From: Cannabis sativa
Lineage: Eukaryota; Streptophyta; Magnoliopsida; Rosales; Cannabaceae
Direction: 5' to 3'
Assembly: GCF_029168945.1 (NCBI RefSeq)
Contig: NC_083604.1
Span: 30,933,686-30,997,685, forward strand
DNA length: 64,000 nt
Positions 24,157-36,117 of this stretch are shown here, one piece after another; position 1 is the stretch's first letter; the number at the start of each line of letters is the position of its first letter. The notes under the pieces are model-generated. The model saw only the letters and a list, made by a program, of their open reading frames with translations, was not told the origin of the DNA and made no database searches. Position numbers and translations under genes: made by a program.

Positions 24157-25349
24157 CTACGGCCGGAGCTGGGGACATTCCCTCTTGAAGTGCCCGGGCA
24201 TGCCACAATGAAAGCATCCCTGCCCCTTGCACTCTCCCCGATGGTGCCTCTTGCAGATAGGGCACTCGGGATAGGAGAAGCGAGTCTCATTACCACCAGG
24301 ACGACTCCCTCTGTTCTGGTTCCCCCGGAACCTCTTGTTTTGGCTCGAGCCGCCGGAAGCAGTGGGTGCCCTCTTCCTCTGATCAATGGCCGAACCACTA
24401 CTCCCCCTGCTAAATCCTGATGCAGGAGGGGTAGGAGCTCCGCCACCAACCGAGATCTTGGCTGAATCTGACATACAACCCACTGCGCCCTCAGCTCGCA
24501 GTGCCTTCTCCACCATCTGAGCGTAGGTGGTGCTGTCGTCAGTGGTAATCATCAGGTCATGCCTGATCTTGGGATTCAACCCGTCCAGATACTTCTCCTT
24601 CCTGCTGAAGTCGGTCGGCACGATTCCCGAGGCTAACCTCGCCAACCGGTCAAACTGAGTAGTATACTCAGTGACACTCATGTTCTCCCGCTGGGTCAGG
24701 TGAACGAACTCTTTCCTCTTGGCGCTTCTAACCGCCTCATTGTAGTACTTCGCGTTGAAGAGTTCCTGGAACCTTTCCCGGAGTCATGGTGGTGACATCG
24801 TGAATGCGAGACACCATGTCCCACCATACCGGGGCATCCTCCTGGAACTGAAATGTGGCGCACACCACCCTGTCGTTGCCGGTGACACCCATGAAGTTCA
24901 AGATTCGGTGATCACCGTAAGCCACCTTTGCTCGGCTTTCGACACATCCGGACCTCCCGGGAATACGGAGGTGCTTGTTTCGGAACCGCTCATACAAAGG
25001 CTCCAATGCGTGGGCCGCCACTACCATCTCGGCACAGGCGGCGAGGGCGGGTGCCACCGGAACTGCGGCACTGGGCTGCAGGGGCACCCTGCTGTCTCAA
25101 CCTCTGAATCTCGAGGTCTTGTTCTTCGATCCTTGCTTGCATCTCCGCAAACCGTAACTCCCAGTTCGGGGCTCCCTGATCGGTTGGGGGAGCCTGGGCA
25201 GCCTGTGGCGGGTTCTCATCACCCCGACCACGAGCCCTGCCTCGGGGACCTCTACCTCGGCCCCTAGCAGGTGGGGGAAAACGAGCTCCCTCTCCCTGAT
25301 TCGACCCCACGGAGTTGCCTCGACTCCTGGTAGTCCGCCTGGCGTCCAT
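24157..25349 (-). pseudogene. Frame-broken gag of the Tekay-like element
   Basis: Gag starts with ATG at 25349, about 285 bases downstream of the 5' LTR. Three frames carry successive parts. 25349 to about 25085 has an Arg/Gly-rich start (MDARRTTRSRGN) and a coiled-coil-like RFAEMQARIEEQDLEIQRLR. About 25087-24775 has the capsid-like LEPLYERFRNKHLRIPG and VWWDMVS. About 24775-24157 has SVTEYTTQFDRLARLA, EKYLDGLNP and a CCHC zinc knuckle CFHCGMPGHFKREC near 24175-24215, with a second cysteine pair, CPICKRHHRGEC, just before it. At least two frameshifts, near 25085 and 24775, break the protein. Confidence 0.9.
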
Positions 25350-25616
25350 CTAGCTAGAACCGCCTGCGAAACCAAGAGTTGGCATATCAGGTCGTATTCA
25401 GGGCGAGCTTACTAATGCCGCTTAATTTGGAAATTAGAAATGAAACATGCGCCTATTCTACTATCAGGCTACTAACATGCTTCCTAACGGGCTTTTCTTT
25501 TTCATAAGCCGAATAAAATAAACTACTAAAGCAATAAAGGCTTGCGGAACCGTGAACCGAGCTAAGCTGGCGATGATGATTGTACATGTCGTGACGATCT
25601 TCGGAAGACAACACAG

Positions 25617-25633
25617 CGGCTACGATACCAAAT
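25617..25633 (-). promoter_or_regulatory. Primer-binding site of the Tekay-like element
   Basis: The reverse complement reads TTTGGTATCGTAGCCGC, directly after the 5' LTR end. It resembles TGGTATCAGAGC, the initiator tRNA-Met site, with changes in the middle. Confidence 0.75.
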
Positions 25634-27861
25634 TGTAACACCCTAACTATCTTAGGCGTATTACGTGATTTTTAAACGTACTGTGCAGCTCGTTGCTAAT
25701 CAACGAGGTTTATGGAAAAACGTGATTAATTAAAATTTTGCTTTTTCATTGAACTTATAAACCATTTTACAAAAAGTCTCGGGATCCCGATTTATAAAAA
25801 TATTTACAAACGTTTTTACTGTTCAACTTTTACATCAAAATAAAGTCGTCTAACGACAATTACAAAATCTCAGCCGTGCTGTCCCGAGGATCGTACGCTC
25901 CAGGCCTAACCGCCCCGACATGTACAATCTCATAAGCTCGCTCACGGTCCATCAGCAACTGCCTTGCCTTTACCTACACATGAACATAAACTGTGAGTCG
26001 ACAGACTCAGTAAGAAAAGCATACTAATATCATACATAAAACTGACTGCCGTGTCCAACACGATACTGAGTCCCGCTACTGCCATGTCCAACATGGTACT
26101 GAGCACTACTGCCATGTCCAACATGGTACTGAGTTTTGAACGTTCAGGGGACGGTACTATTGACAAGTATCCTCCTGATCGGTCGAACCGGTCATACTCC
26201 GGCTGCTGGTCATACTCCGGCTGTCTGACGGGATAGGTCAATAGCACTGAACCACCAACCAGTGTCAGCCTGATCGGTCGAACCGGTCATACTCCGGCTG
26301 CTGGTCATACTCCAGCCTGTACCGACGTGACAGGTTTGGGTGGTTCGAAGCCTAAATACATATCTAATGTAATCTAACAGGCTTCCTACATGCACGCTAA
26401 ACATGTAATCTACATATGCATACTGTTATACTAATCTTACCTGGATTCCGATTTCAGGTGTGCCGGTCAACCTGACTGGAACTGAAGCTGAACGGCGGAT
26501 TACTGGCTCCTAAACCAAAAAAATCACAACGCTATAAGCGACACGCTAAATCACTTCCCGGGGACTAAAACTTGAAACTAAAAGTTTCCCTATCGATAAA
26601 AAGCATGGCAATACCCCTAAAAACCCAAAAACGAGAAAAACAAGGGTTCTGAAAAATCCCCAACCGGAAGACCGGTTGCCCAACCGGAATTCCGGTTCTG
26701 GGAAAATTCAGGACCCCATCCGGAATTCCGGATGCTCAACCGGAATTCCGGTTCCTCGCAGGCAGCAACCAAAAATTCACATATCTTGACCAATTCGAAC
26801 CCAATTGATCCTAAACTTTCCAGACCTCCTCCATAGGTCCCAAATAACAATTCTAGAGCATCAAGCCTACCCAGAAATCACACATGCAAAATTCACCATT
26901 AAAGACCAAGCTTTGAGTTCAAGAACTCAAACTTGGTTAAATCCACTATCATGCACCCTAGCCTAGTTAATTCTACTTAACTAAGCATATAATCACCTCT
27001 GAAATCATACAGAAACACCCAGCAACTTCACAGCAACATATTCACACATTTTCCTTCCAAAATTCATATTTTTACAAAGAAAACTCAAGGCTTTAACAAT
27101 CTAACCTACATGCTTCTAACATAGCTTAAACAACAACAATAATCATGCTTTGAACAACTTAAATCAACAACAAAACACAGCAGAAACATCTCTCAAAGAT
27201 CACATGCATTATCATCCATTTTCATCATTTTTCTTCAAGAATTTAAAGAGAAAGGGCCTAGGAAACACATACCACACAAGAGATCAATAAAGCTTGCAAA
27301 CTAGGGCTTGAATCACCAAAGAAAACCAGCCCTTTTGAACCCCCAAGCTCAGCCGAAAGAGAGGAAAAGAGAGAGAGAGAATTTTTCTTTTGAAACTTTT
27401 CTATTTTCTTTAAAAATTGACTAAGTGTTTGAAATGAGAGAAAAAAGGGATTTATAACATATTACTCATTTAATTTCAGCCAAGAAAAGAATAATTAAGA
27501 TCAACATATAATTTCCATTTCATAAAGTCATATAAGACAAAATACTATCCACCATAAAATCACAAAATTCATACTAAAGGGGTATTTTTGGGACATTCTA
27601 AATTCCCGGCCATTCCCGACATTCCCAATGTCTAAACCCGTCCCCAAAATACTAACATACTAAGTTGTGATTTCTAATGAGCCAAACGCCGCGTTCCAAA
27701 ATACCGGACACCGGAAATGCGAAACATAAAAGCTACTAATGATCTCATCATGCATATCAGAATTCCATAATAACAATGATAAATTATTTAAATAGCTATA
27801 AATAATTTCCTGATTAACATAAATAACTGCTAATTTCCAAATTAACTAAGCGGGCTTTACA
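25634..27861 (-). repeat. Tekay-like 5' LTR
   Basis: This LTR is 2,228 bp and collinear with 18431-20658. A cluster of perfect palindromes around AACCGGAATTCCGGTT lies at 26658-26755. A TATA-like TTATAAAT on the minus strand at about 27447-27454 is a candidate promoter. Confidence 0.93.
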
Positions 27862-28205
27862 TAAATGTTGTCTGCACGCGTGCTGTCCGAGGCACAAGCC
27901 TCATGCGCGCGCGTGGCCCTGTTACACAACCCCGATATTTTTCGAAACTTCAAAAAATCATAACTAATTCAAATTAAATCGAAATTGAGTTCTGTATAAA
28001 AGTAACTTGCTTAATTGTTTTCATACTATCCAATAAAAATAATTCTAGAAACAGATATTCAATTATTTTTAACGAAAATTCACAAACACAATCAATCATC
28101 AAATAACACTCAATACAACATGATACCATCCAAAAACAAACAAACAATCGTTTTAAAGTCCAAATTTCTTGCAAGTAAATCAATTACCATGGCTCTGATG
28201 GCAGT
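27862..28205 (-). mobile_element. Remaining copia leader and primer-binding site
   Basis: The copia leader resumes after the nested element, beginning with the rest of the GC-rich segment (GCGCGCGTGG near 27905) and then AT-rich sequence equivalent to 13100-13349. A primer-site variant, TGCCATCAGAGCCATGGT on the minus strand, lies at about 28186-28203 next to the LTR. Confidence 0.82.
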
Positions 28206-31200
28206 TTTTGGAATTATTTTACCAAGATCTTAGATGTACTCACAAGTATGTTAATTAACATCCTAAATAAGAACTTTCTAAAACGATGAAATTAAACACA
28301 TATAAAGTTAAGAAACCTTACATTGGGTGCAGCGGAATTAAATGACTCCTTCCGTTCAGATCTCTAACCCTTGGATCCTTTCTGTAGCAGAGTATTATCA
28401 AGATCTGAACCTGGATCTCTTTCTCTGAATCCTTGATGCTGAAACACCTTTGCGGATGATCTTTCTTCACGATCTTCCTCAGTATGATTGAGGTATTGCT
28501 TGCTGTGTGTGGGCACTACTCTAATCACTAAGGTAATTTCGAAATTCTAAGGAAGAAGAGAGAGAGAGAGTGGCGGCCAAGGTAGAGAGAGAAAGGCTCA
28601 GGTTTTCTGATTCAGAAAGTGTAATTTTCCTGAAGCCTTCACTATCTATTTGTAGCATTCCACTAGTGTTAGGTTTGAATTATTTGGCATTAAAATAATG
28701 AAAATATCAGCTTAAAAAGCCTACAAAAGTGGTCGGCCATGGCTTGGTGGATTTGGGCCTTGCTTTTTGCAATTTTGTAATTTTAACACTTTTGTATCTG
28801 ATTTTCTCAAAAATACCAATTTCTTAATTCAACCATTTAAATGCCAATTCTAACTATTTAATAACTATAAATAATTATTAAATAATATTGTCATTTATCA
28901 TATTTATTAATTGAACCATACAAAGTATCATAATTAACAAATATACCCCTATTAACTCTTTCTTTACAATTTCGCCCTTACTTAGTGAAAATTTCACAAA
29001 TAGACATACTCTAATTTGTGAATTATAATTGATTAATCAAAACCAATTACATGAGTCTTACAAACAATATTATCTCAACTAGTTCGGGGACCATGGATCT
29101 ATATAACCGAGCTTACAATAAGTAGATAGAGAATTTAGCACTAAAATTCACTAACTTATTAATTCTTCGTTGAATCCACGCTTAGAATTTAGAATTGCAC
29201 TCTCAGTATATAGAATGCTCTATATGTTTCACCATATAGACGCACCATTAGTTATCCATTGTTATAATCCTAATTTGATCAATGATCCTCTATATGAATG
29301 ATCTACACTGTAAAGGGATTAGATTACCGTAACACCTTACTATTTATTTTATCCTTAAAACACTTGACGCCATATAAATGATATTTCTGTTGCCTTTTAT
29401 GCCCTAAATAAAACTCTTTACAATCTGATTAGTTATCAATATAAGAAATTTGAAGTGATTGATGTTTGCGTGAATTCTACATGCTAATTAATGGTTTAAT
29501 ATGTTTAATATGTTTATTACATTCATACACACAAAATCAGTTAAATCCAGATCATATGTTTATTCACAATTACAGTATCGTCAACACAGTGGAATGTGAT
29601 TGTGATCATATGAATCAAAAGACTTGGTCCCTGTTTCATCAGTGTTATTGGATTTACACTAATGTGATAATCAGCGATGATGTGTACTTACACTTGGAGT
29701 AAGTGTTATGTTCTTTCTAGGACATTAGTAAAGTATACTAGTTTCGAATGTATGGAGTATACATTGGACTGGACCGATATTGCAACTAAGTTAAGATATT
29801 ACAAACTTACCGTTATACATATCTTTCCAAGTCAATATCAGTAGTTGATCTTAAGATTAAAAGAATCTAAATCCTGATATGCTTAGGCTCAACTCAGGAG
29901 TGCTATTCATGTTCTTTGATTTATTAGTTAAGCCTACTTTTGGGTTAGGGTGATACGTATATTTTGGGAACATGATAGTATGATTGAGTGGGAGTGCTGA
30001 ACATAAATATGGAATCTATAGCTTCTACTGGTGTATAGAAGTCAAGTGATGATTCCCTTCGAGCTTAGCAAATAGAAGTAAATGGATGAGCTCTTGTTTA
30101 ACTGACTAATTATTAGATCACTAAACACCATTTACAGGTAGCTAAGTGTTTTAAGGGGCAAAATACATTGAGGGGTGAGAACGGTAAAGAAATCCCATCT
30201 CGATGTAGATCATCTATATAGAGGATCTTTAAATCACAATAAGATTATAACAATGGTTAAATGAGATAGCATATTGATATCGTGGAACATACAATATGCT
30301 CTATATAAGTCTGAGAGTGCAATTCTAAGTTCTAAGAGTGGATTCAACGAAGAATTAATAAGTAGGAATTTACTTGGTAAATTTGGTTCACTTATTGGAA
30401 GCTCTGCATATAGATCCATGGTCCCCATGCTAGTTGAGAACATTCTGCTTGTAAGACTCATGAATTGATTCGTGATTGATCAATTATAATTCTAAAGTTA
30501 GACTATGTCTAATTTTATGAATTTTCACTAAGTAGGGGTGAAATTGTAAAGAAAAGAGTTTCTAGGTTTATTTATTTATTAATGGACTTTATATGTCTAA
30601 TTAATAATTAAATTAAATGACAATATTATTTAATAATCTATTTTAGTTATTAAATAATTAGTTTTGGCATTTAAAAGGTTAGAATTGGAAAATTGGCGTT
30701 TTTGAGAAAAATTTGATAAAACTGCAAAATCAAGTGGGCCCCAATACAACACCATGGCCGACCACTAATTAAGGAGTTTCAAATTGATTTTTCCATTATT
30801 TTAATGCCAAATAATTCCTAACCTAAACCTAGTAGTTGCCTATAAATAGAAAGTGATGGCTCAGTCAAATCACAACTTTTCATATAATTTTCTGACAGAA
30901 ATTTCTCTCTTCAGAAAAACTGAGCCTTCCCCACTTTCTATACCTGGCCGAAATCCCTATTCTCTTTTCCCTTCATCAATTTCGAACCCTAGTGAGAGAG
31001 TAAGTGCCCACACACAGCAAGCAGTAACTCAATCATAGATTGGAAGACTGTGAAGGATCAAACTTGAAGAAGAAGGACATTCGGGCTCAGATCTTGATTA
31101 TACTCTGCTACAGAAAGGATACAAGGGTTAGAGATCAGAGTGGAAGGAAACATTAATTCCGCTGCATCAATGTAAGGTTTTCTTAACTTTATATGTGTTT

Positions 31201-32002
31201 AATTTATCGTTTTAGAAAGTTCATATTTAGGGTGTTTAAACAACATACTTGTGAGTAGATCTAAGATCCTGGTAAAATAAATTTCCAACAATTTCAGCTT
31301 ATGTGAAATGAGTACTCCACCATTTATGTTCGTTTGGTCAAGCTCGAAGGAGATCATCCTTTGCTTACTATTCGCCAGATAGAAGCTATAGATTCCATGT
31401 TTATGCTAGCGCTCCCACTCAATTGCACTACGGTGTTCCCAAAATATACGTATCACCCTGACCTAAAAGTAGGCTTAACTAACAAATCAAAGAACACGAA
31501 TAGCCTTTCAAGATTGAGCCTAATCATAACTGGATTAAGAACATTTGATCTAGGATCAACTTGGCGATATTGACTTGAATAGATTTTACGGTAAGTTTAA
31601 TTAAATCTAAGTCAAAGTTCAATATCGGTCCCTTCCGATGCATACTCCATGCATCCAACTTGAGCTTTACTTTAACCAATGTTCTAGAAAGAACATAGCA
31701 TTTCTCCAAATGCAAGTAAACTCTTGTTGTAGATTATCATATCAGTAAAACCCTGTGTCTGATAAATCTAGGAAACTTTATTCACATAGTCATGTTTACT
31801 TTCCAATGTGATGACAGCACAATAAACATGATCCAGTATGTGAAAAGGGTTTAAGATGAATTTATAAATCAAATAGACAAACAATTGATAAAGTGAACCA
31901 AAACATACACAAATGAATGAAAAATACTTCTGTTTCTTTATTGATGTTGAATAAAATAGATTACATTGAAATGGTGTTTTATTTAGGGAATAAAACCTAA
32001 CA
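28206..32002 (-). mobile_element. Copia-family 5' LTR (minus), split by a solo LTR
   Basis: LTR sequence runs 28206-29387 and resumes at 31291-32002, ending in CCTAACA. The inner end reads TTTTGG where TGTTGG is expected. It adjoins leader and primer site on the left, so it is a 5' LTR. Its right flank is array sequence starting CTAGACTGGG, which corresponds to 55289 in the other array copy. No matching CTAGA target duplication is found at another LTR in the window. Confidence 0.88.
29388..31290 (+). mobile_element. Solo LTR inserted in the opposite-strand LTR
   Basis: A TGTTG...CCAACA LTR of 1,903 bp lies on the plus strand, inside the minus-strand LTR of the same family. Perfect 5-bp target duplications ATTTC lie at 29383-29387 and 31291-31295. 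No internal sequence remains, so it arose by LTR-LTR recombination. A TATA-like TATAAATA lies at 30841-30848. Confidence 0.93.
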
Positions 32003-33262
32003 CTAGACTGGGACCCAAGACCGTGATCCACATCTACACTCGGGGCTTGGACCTAACCCGTAGTCAGTGTTTGGATCTAGGACCCATACCCGAACACAAA
32101 CCCAAACCCAGACTCGGACCCAGACCCAGACCCGTACCCCAAACTTAGGTCCGAGTCCGAGTCTTGGTTTGAGTTCGAGAACTAGAATTTGACTACGACC
32201 CAGACCCAAACCTGGATTGGGACGCGGACTTACATCACAACTCGGATCGGGACTCGGGACACGAACGCGAACGGAGACACAGACTTGGACCTTGACCCAA
32301 ACCAGGATTGGAGACTCAAACCTAGACCCAGGACCCAAACCTAGATTGGTGATCAAAACCCAAAATTAGAACAACAATTAGGACCCAGGACTGGGACTGG
32401 GACCCAAGACCTAACCCCGGTCTTGATCCCAGACCCGGACCCAGACATGGACACAGACCGGGACCTAAGATTTGAATTGAAATCAGACTGGGACCCAAGA
32501 TTTGGATCTAAATCTTGACCAACGACCTGGGGCTTCGAACCAACCCGTAGTCGGTGTTTGGATCTTGGAATCATACCAAGACCCGAACTTGGAACAATTT
32601 CCGGACCAGGACCTAAACCCTGACTCGGACCCGAGATCCGAAATCGGAACAAGAACCAGAATGAGGACCCTGGAATAGGAATTGGACCTGGACCCAAAAC
32701 TGGGATCGATACAGACGCAGAACCGAACACAGACCCAGACCCAGACCGGGATCGATACCAGGACCCAGGCCCAAACCCGCACCCAGACTTGCGCCAAGAC
32801 TTGTGACTTAGGACCCGTGACTCGAGACCCGGACCAAAACCTAGACCTGTACAAGAACTCAGATCCAGACCCAAACCTAGACCAAGACCCGGACCAAGAC
32901 ACAGACTGAAACCCGGACTCTGACCCAAACCCAGACCTAGACCCGGAACCAATCCTGGACTAGTACTATAACTCGTACTCGAACCTTGGACTGGGACCGG
33001 GACTAAGATCAGGACTGGGATCCAAACCCGGACTAGGACCGAGACCTGAACCTTGAGTAGGACTAGAACTCAGACTGGGACCGGGACTGGGACCTTGGAC
33101 CGGGACTGGGACCTAGGACCCGATACTCAGACCTGGGACCTGAGAACCGAACCGTGACCTAGACCCAGACCAGGCCAAGAATCGAGACAAGGACCATTAC
33201 TAAACACAAACCGGGACCTACACGCAGACGGGGACCCTAACCAAGACCGGGAACTACACGCA
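32003..33262 (-). repeat. Hexamer array island between head-to-head copia elements
   Basis: This is a C/A-rich hexamer array with conserved 40-bp modules at 32040-32085 and 32530-32575. A short G/T-polarity patch of about 40 bp lies near 32147-32185. The island is collinear with about 55289-56525 but clearly more diverged than the main duplication. The open frames are poly Gly/Ser/Leu artefacts. Confidence 0.83.
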
Positions 33263-35167
33263 GATTGGGATTTATGCCCTAAATAAAACTCATTTCAATA
33301 TAATCAGATTTACTTATTAATATAGATCAGAAATAACATTTAATGTTGCATGGTTCACATGATTTATTTCATGATTATATGTACATAATGTATAAATTCA
33401 TCTGAAACCCTTTTCACATACTTGATCCTGTTTATTGTGCTGTCAACACATTGGAAAGTAAACATGACTATGTGAATAAAGTTTCCTAGATTTATGAGAC
33501 ATAGGGTTTTACTGATATGATAATCTACAACAGAGTTTACTTGCATTTGGAGAAATGCTATGTTCTTTCCAGAGCATTGGTTAAAGTAAAGCTCAGGTTG
33601 GGTGCATGGAGTATGCATCGGAAGGGACCGATATTGAACTTTGACTTAGATTTATTAAACTTACCGTAATATCTATTCAAGTCAATATCGCCTAGTTGAT
33701 CCTAGATCAAATGATCTTAATCCTGTTATGATTAGGCTCAATCTCAGGAGGCTATTCGTGTTCTTTGATTTGTTAGTTAAGCCTACTTTTAGGTCAGGGT
33801 GATACGTACATTTTGGGAACACGGTAGTGCAATTGACTTGAGTGGGAGCGCTAACATAAACATAGAATCTATAGCTTCTATCTGGCGAATAGTAAGTAAA
33901 GGATGATCTCCTTCGAGCTTGACCAAATGAAAATATATGGTGGAGATCTCATTTCACATAAGCTGAAATATCATTTATACAGGGTTAACTGTTTTAAGGA
34001 TTAAATAGATTGTAGGGTGTAACGGTAATCTAATCCCTTTACATTGTAGATCATTCATATAGAGGATCATTTATCAAATTAGGATTATAACAATGGATAA
34101 CTAATGATGTGTCTATATTGTGGCACATATAGAGGATTCTATATACTGAGAGTGCAATTCTAAGTTCTATACGTGGATTCAACGAAGAATTAATAAGTCA
34201 GTGAACTTAGATTATAAATTCTTGATCTGCTTATTGGAAGCTCGGTTATATAGAGACCCATGGTCCCCCCACTAGTTGAGATAATATTGCTTGTAAGACT
34301 CATATAATTGGTTTTGATTAATCAATTATAATTCTCAAATTAGACTATGTCTATTTGTGAATTTTTCACTAAGTAAGGGCGAAATTGTAAAGAAAGAGTT
34401 TTAGGGGCATATTTGTTAATTATGATACTTTGTACGGTTCTATTAATAAATATGATAAATGACAATATTATTTAATAATTATTTATAGTTATTAAATAGT
34501 TAGAATTGGCATTTAAATGGTTGAATTAGAAAATTGGCGTTTTTGAGAAAATCAGATGCAGAAAAGATAAAACTGCAAAATTGCAAAAAGTGGGGCCCAA
34601 ATCCACTAGTATAGGGCCAGCCACTTTTGTAGGAAATTTAAACTGATATTTTCATTATTTTAATGCCAAATAATTCAAACCTAACCCTAGTGGAATGCTA
34701 TAAATAGATAGTGAAGGCTTCAGGAAAATTACACTTAAATTTTCTATTTTTCCTTCAGAGAAAAACCTGAGCCTTCTCTCTCCCTATCTTTGGCTGAACC
34801 CACTCTCTCTCTTTCTTCTTCCTAAGGATTTCGAAATTCTTAGTGTTAGAGTAGTGCCCACACACAGCAAGTGATACCTCAACCATAGTGAGGAAGATCG
34901 TGAAGAAAGACTTTCAGCAAGAAGGAGTTTCAGCATCAAAGATTCAGAGAAAGAGATCCAGGTTCAGATATTGATAATGCTCTGCTACAGAAAGGAATCA
35001 AGGGCTAGATATCTGAACGGAAGGAGTCATTTAATTTCGCTGCACCCATTGTAAGGTTTACTAAATTTTATATGTGTTTATTTCATCGTTTTAGAAAGTT
35101 CATATTTAGGGTGTTAATCAACATACTTGTGAGTAGATCTAAGATACTGGTAAAATAATTTCCAACA
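33263..35167 (+). mobile_element. Copia-family 5' LTR (plus strand)
   Basis: The left end is imperfect (TTGGGATTTATGCCC where TGTTGGGTTTTATGCCC is usual), while the right end CCAACA is intact and followed by a primer-binding site. A TATAAATA box lies at 34699-34706. It faces the LTR at 28206-32002 across the array island. Confidence 0.9.
34699..34706 (+). promoter_or_regulatory. TATA box of copia LTR
   Basis: TATAAATA lies within GGAATGCTATAAATAGATAG. It is conserved in all sister LTRs at the same relative position and would place transcription start about 430 bp before the LTR end. Confidence 0.65.
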
Positions 35168-35169
35168 AC

Positions 35170-35186
35170 TGGTATCAGAGTCATGG
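35170..35186 (+). promoter_or_regulatory. Primer-binding site (tRNA-Met type)
   Basis: TGGTATCAGAGTCATGG lies two bases after the LTR. This is the least altered copy of the site in the window and differs by one base from the common plant site. Confidence 0.9.
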
Positions 35187-35329
35187 TAATTGATTTTCTT
35201 GCAAGAAATTTGGACTTTAAAACGATTGTTTGATGTTTTGGATGGTATCATGTTGTATTGAGTGTTATATGATGATTGATTGATGTTTGTGAATTTTCGT
35301 GAAAAATAATTGAATATCTGTTTCTAGAA

Positions 35330-35747
35330 TCATTAACCTATGGGATTGAAGAGCGGGTACTAATATTTCGGATTGATTCATTTCATTTAAAAGACCCGAA
35401 GTAGCAAAACCTTGGGTAAAATTAACACTCGGCGCGGTTATTACGTTTAAATTTAAATAGTTTTTATATTTTTTAAAAAGCGGAACCATATAAATAATGG
35501 AGAAACTCCATGAAAGAAAGATTAATGATTCATATAAATTACTTAATGGTAAATGTCCCCAATAAATCCAACGAGTAACTAATAATCCTGTTATACAGCA
35601 AAAAGTAGCTATCATCCCTTTTTCGGAGGAATCATATAGTCCTATGATTTCATCGACTAACAAGGTTATCAATTGAATTGTAATTACAATTGAAATGACC
35701 GAAAAGGATATATGAAGTAATATATGCTCGAAAGTTGAAAATATCAT
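35330..35747 (-). pseudogene. ccsA: Plastid ccsA 5' fragment in nuclear DNA
   Basis: The first 135-140 codons of the plastid cytochrome c biogenesis protein CcsA, starting [15 protein letters not shown], run to QSHRLM and then fuse into copia leader codons. CcsA is a membrane protein for haem attachment to c-type cytochromes in chloroplasts. Typical CcsA is just over 300 residues, so more than half is missing. The start was chosen at 35747 from the family's MIFS start; the open frame runs five codons further upstream. It is surrounded by transposon sequence, has no promoter context and is not functional. Confidence 0.93.
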
Positions 35748-35830
35748 AAAAAAGTTTCTCAATTATAGGATAATAATAGAAATCGGGAATTGAATTCAGT
35801 ATAGGATTTCCTTTTGTACTTTTTAGAAAA

Positions 35831-35900
35831 TGTCATCCTACTCGGACTCGAACCAAGATGCTCTAGCACTGCTTCCTAAGAGCAGCGTGTCTACCGATTT
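35831..35900 (-). pseudogene. trnL-UAG: Truncated plastid trnL-UAG
   Basis: The minus strand reads GGTAGACACGCTG, the anticodon arm CTCTTAGGAAG with anticodon TAG, and GGTTCGAGTCC of the T arm. The first part of the acceptor and D arm is cut off at 35900, and the 3' acceptor strand is altered (TAGGATGAC). Its order and strand next to ccsA match the chloroplast genome, so it came with the same insert. Confidence 0.93.
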
Positions 35901-36091
35901 ATTGGATAGTATGGAAAAAATTAAGCAAGTTACCTTTTTACAGAACTCAATTTCGATTTAATTTGAATTAGTTATGATTTTTTGAAGTTTCGAAAAAAAT
36001 CAGGAATCAGGCAACCACATGCGCGCGCGGAAATCATGCAAAATCTCCCCTGCGCCGAGGTTCCACGCCCATGCAGTCCCCATGCGCGCGC

Positions 36092-36117
36092 GGACGAGTA
36101 TGCACAGCATACTGTCC
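36092..36117 (+). repeat. Hairpin in copia leader GC-rich segment
   Basis: GGACGAGTATGC, ACA and GCATACTGTCC form an 11-bp stem with one bulged base. It is the counterpart of 18311-18335 in the oppositely oriented copy, with the flank GTACAGCTCG shared. Confidence 0.7.

Larger units (their letters stand above)
18431..27861 (-). mobile_element. Ty3/gypsy chromovirus, Tekay/Del-like, nested in copia leader
   Basis: This is a full-length minus-strand element: 5' LTR 25634-27861, primer site, broken gag, open pol, polypurine tract, 3' LTR 18431-20658. Both LTRs are 2,228 bp, run TGTAACACCC...TTTACA, and differ at scattered sites. The flanks are GAAAT (18426-18430) and TAAAT (27862-27866), a target duplication with one mismatch. 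The RT-RNase H-integrase order and a C-terminal chromodomain-like segment place it among chromoviruses. The clade call rests on my recognition of motifs, not on a tree. Confidence 0.93.

Noticed and set aside
24051..24449. ORFs overlapping the gag 3' part in other frames (both strands)
   Set aside because: They are shadows of the gag zinc-knuckle frame, and their products have no domain.
35265..35762. Functional nuclear ccsA
   Set aside because: Only the first 135-140 codons are plastid; the rest is read-through into copia leader. A truncated trnL lies beside it, so this is a dead organelle insert.
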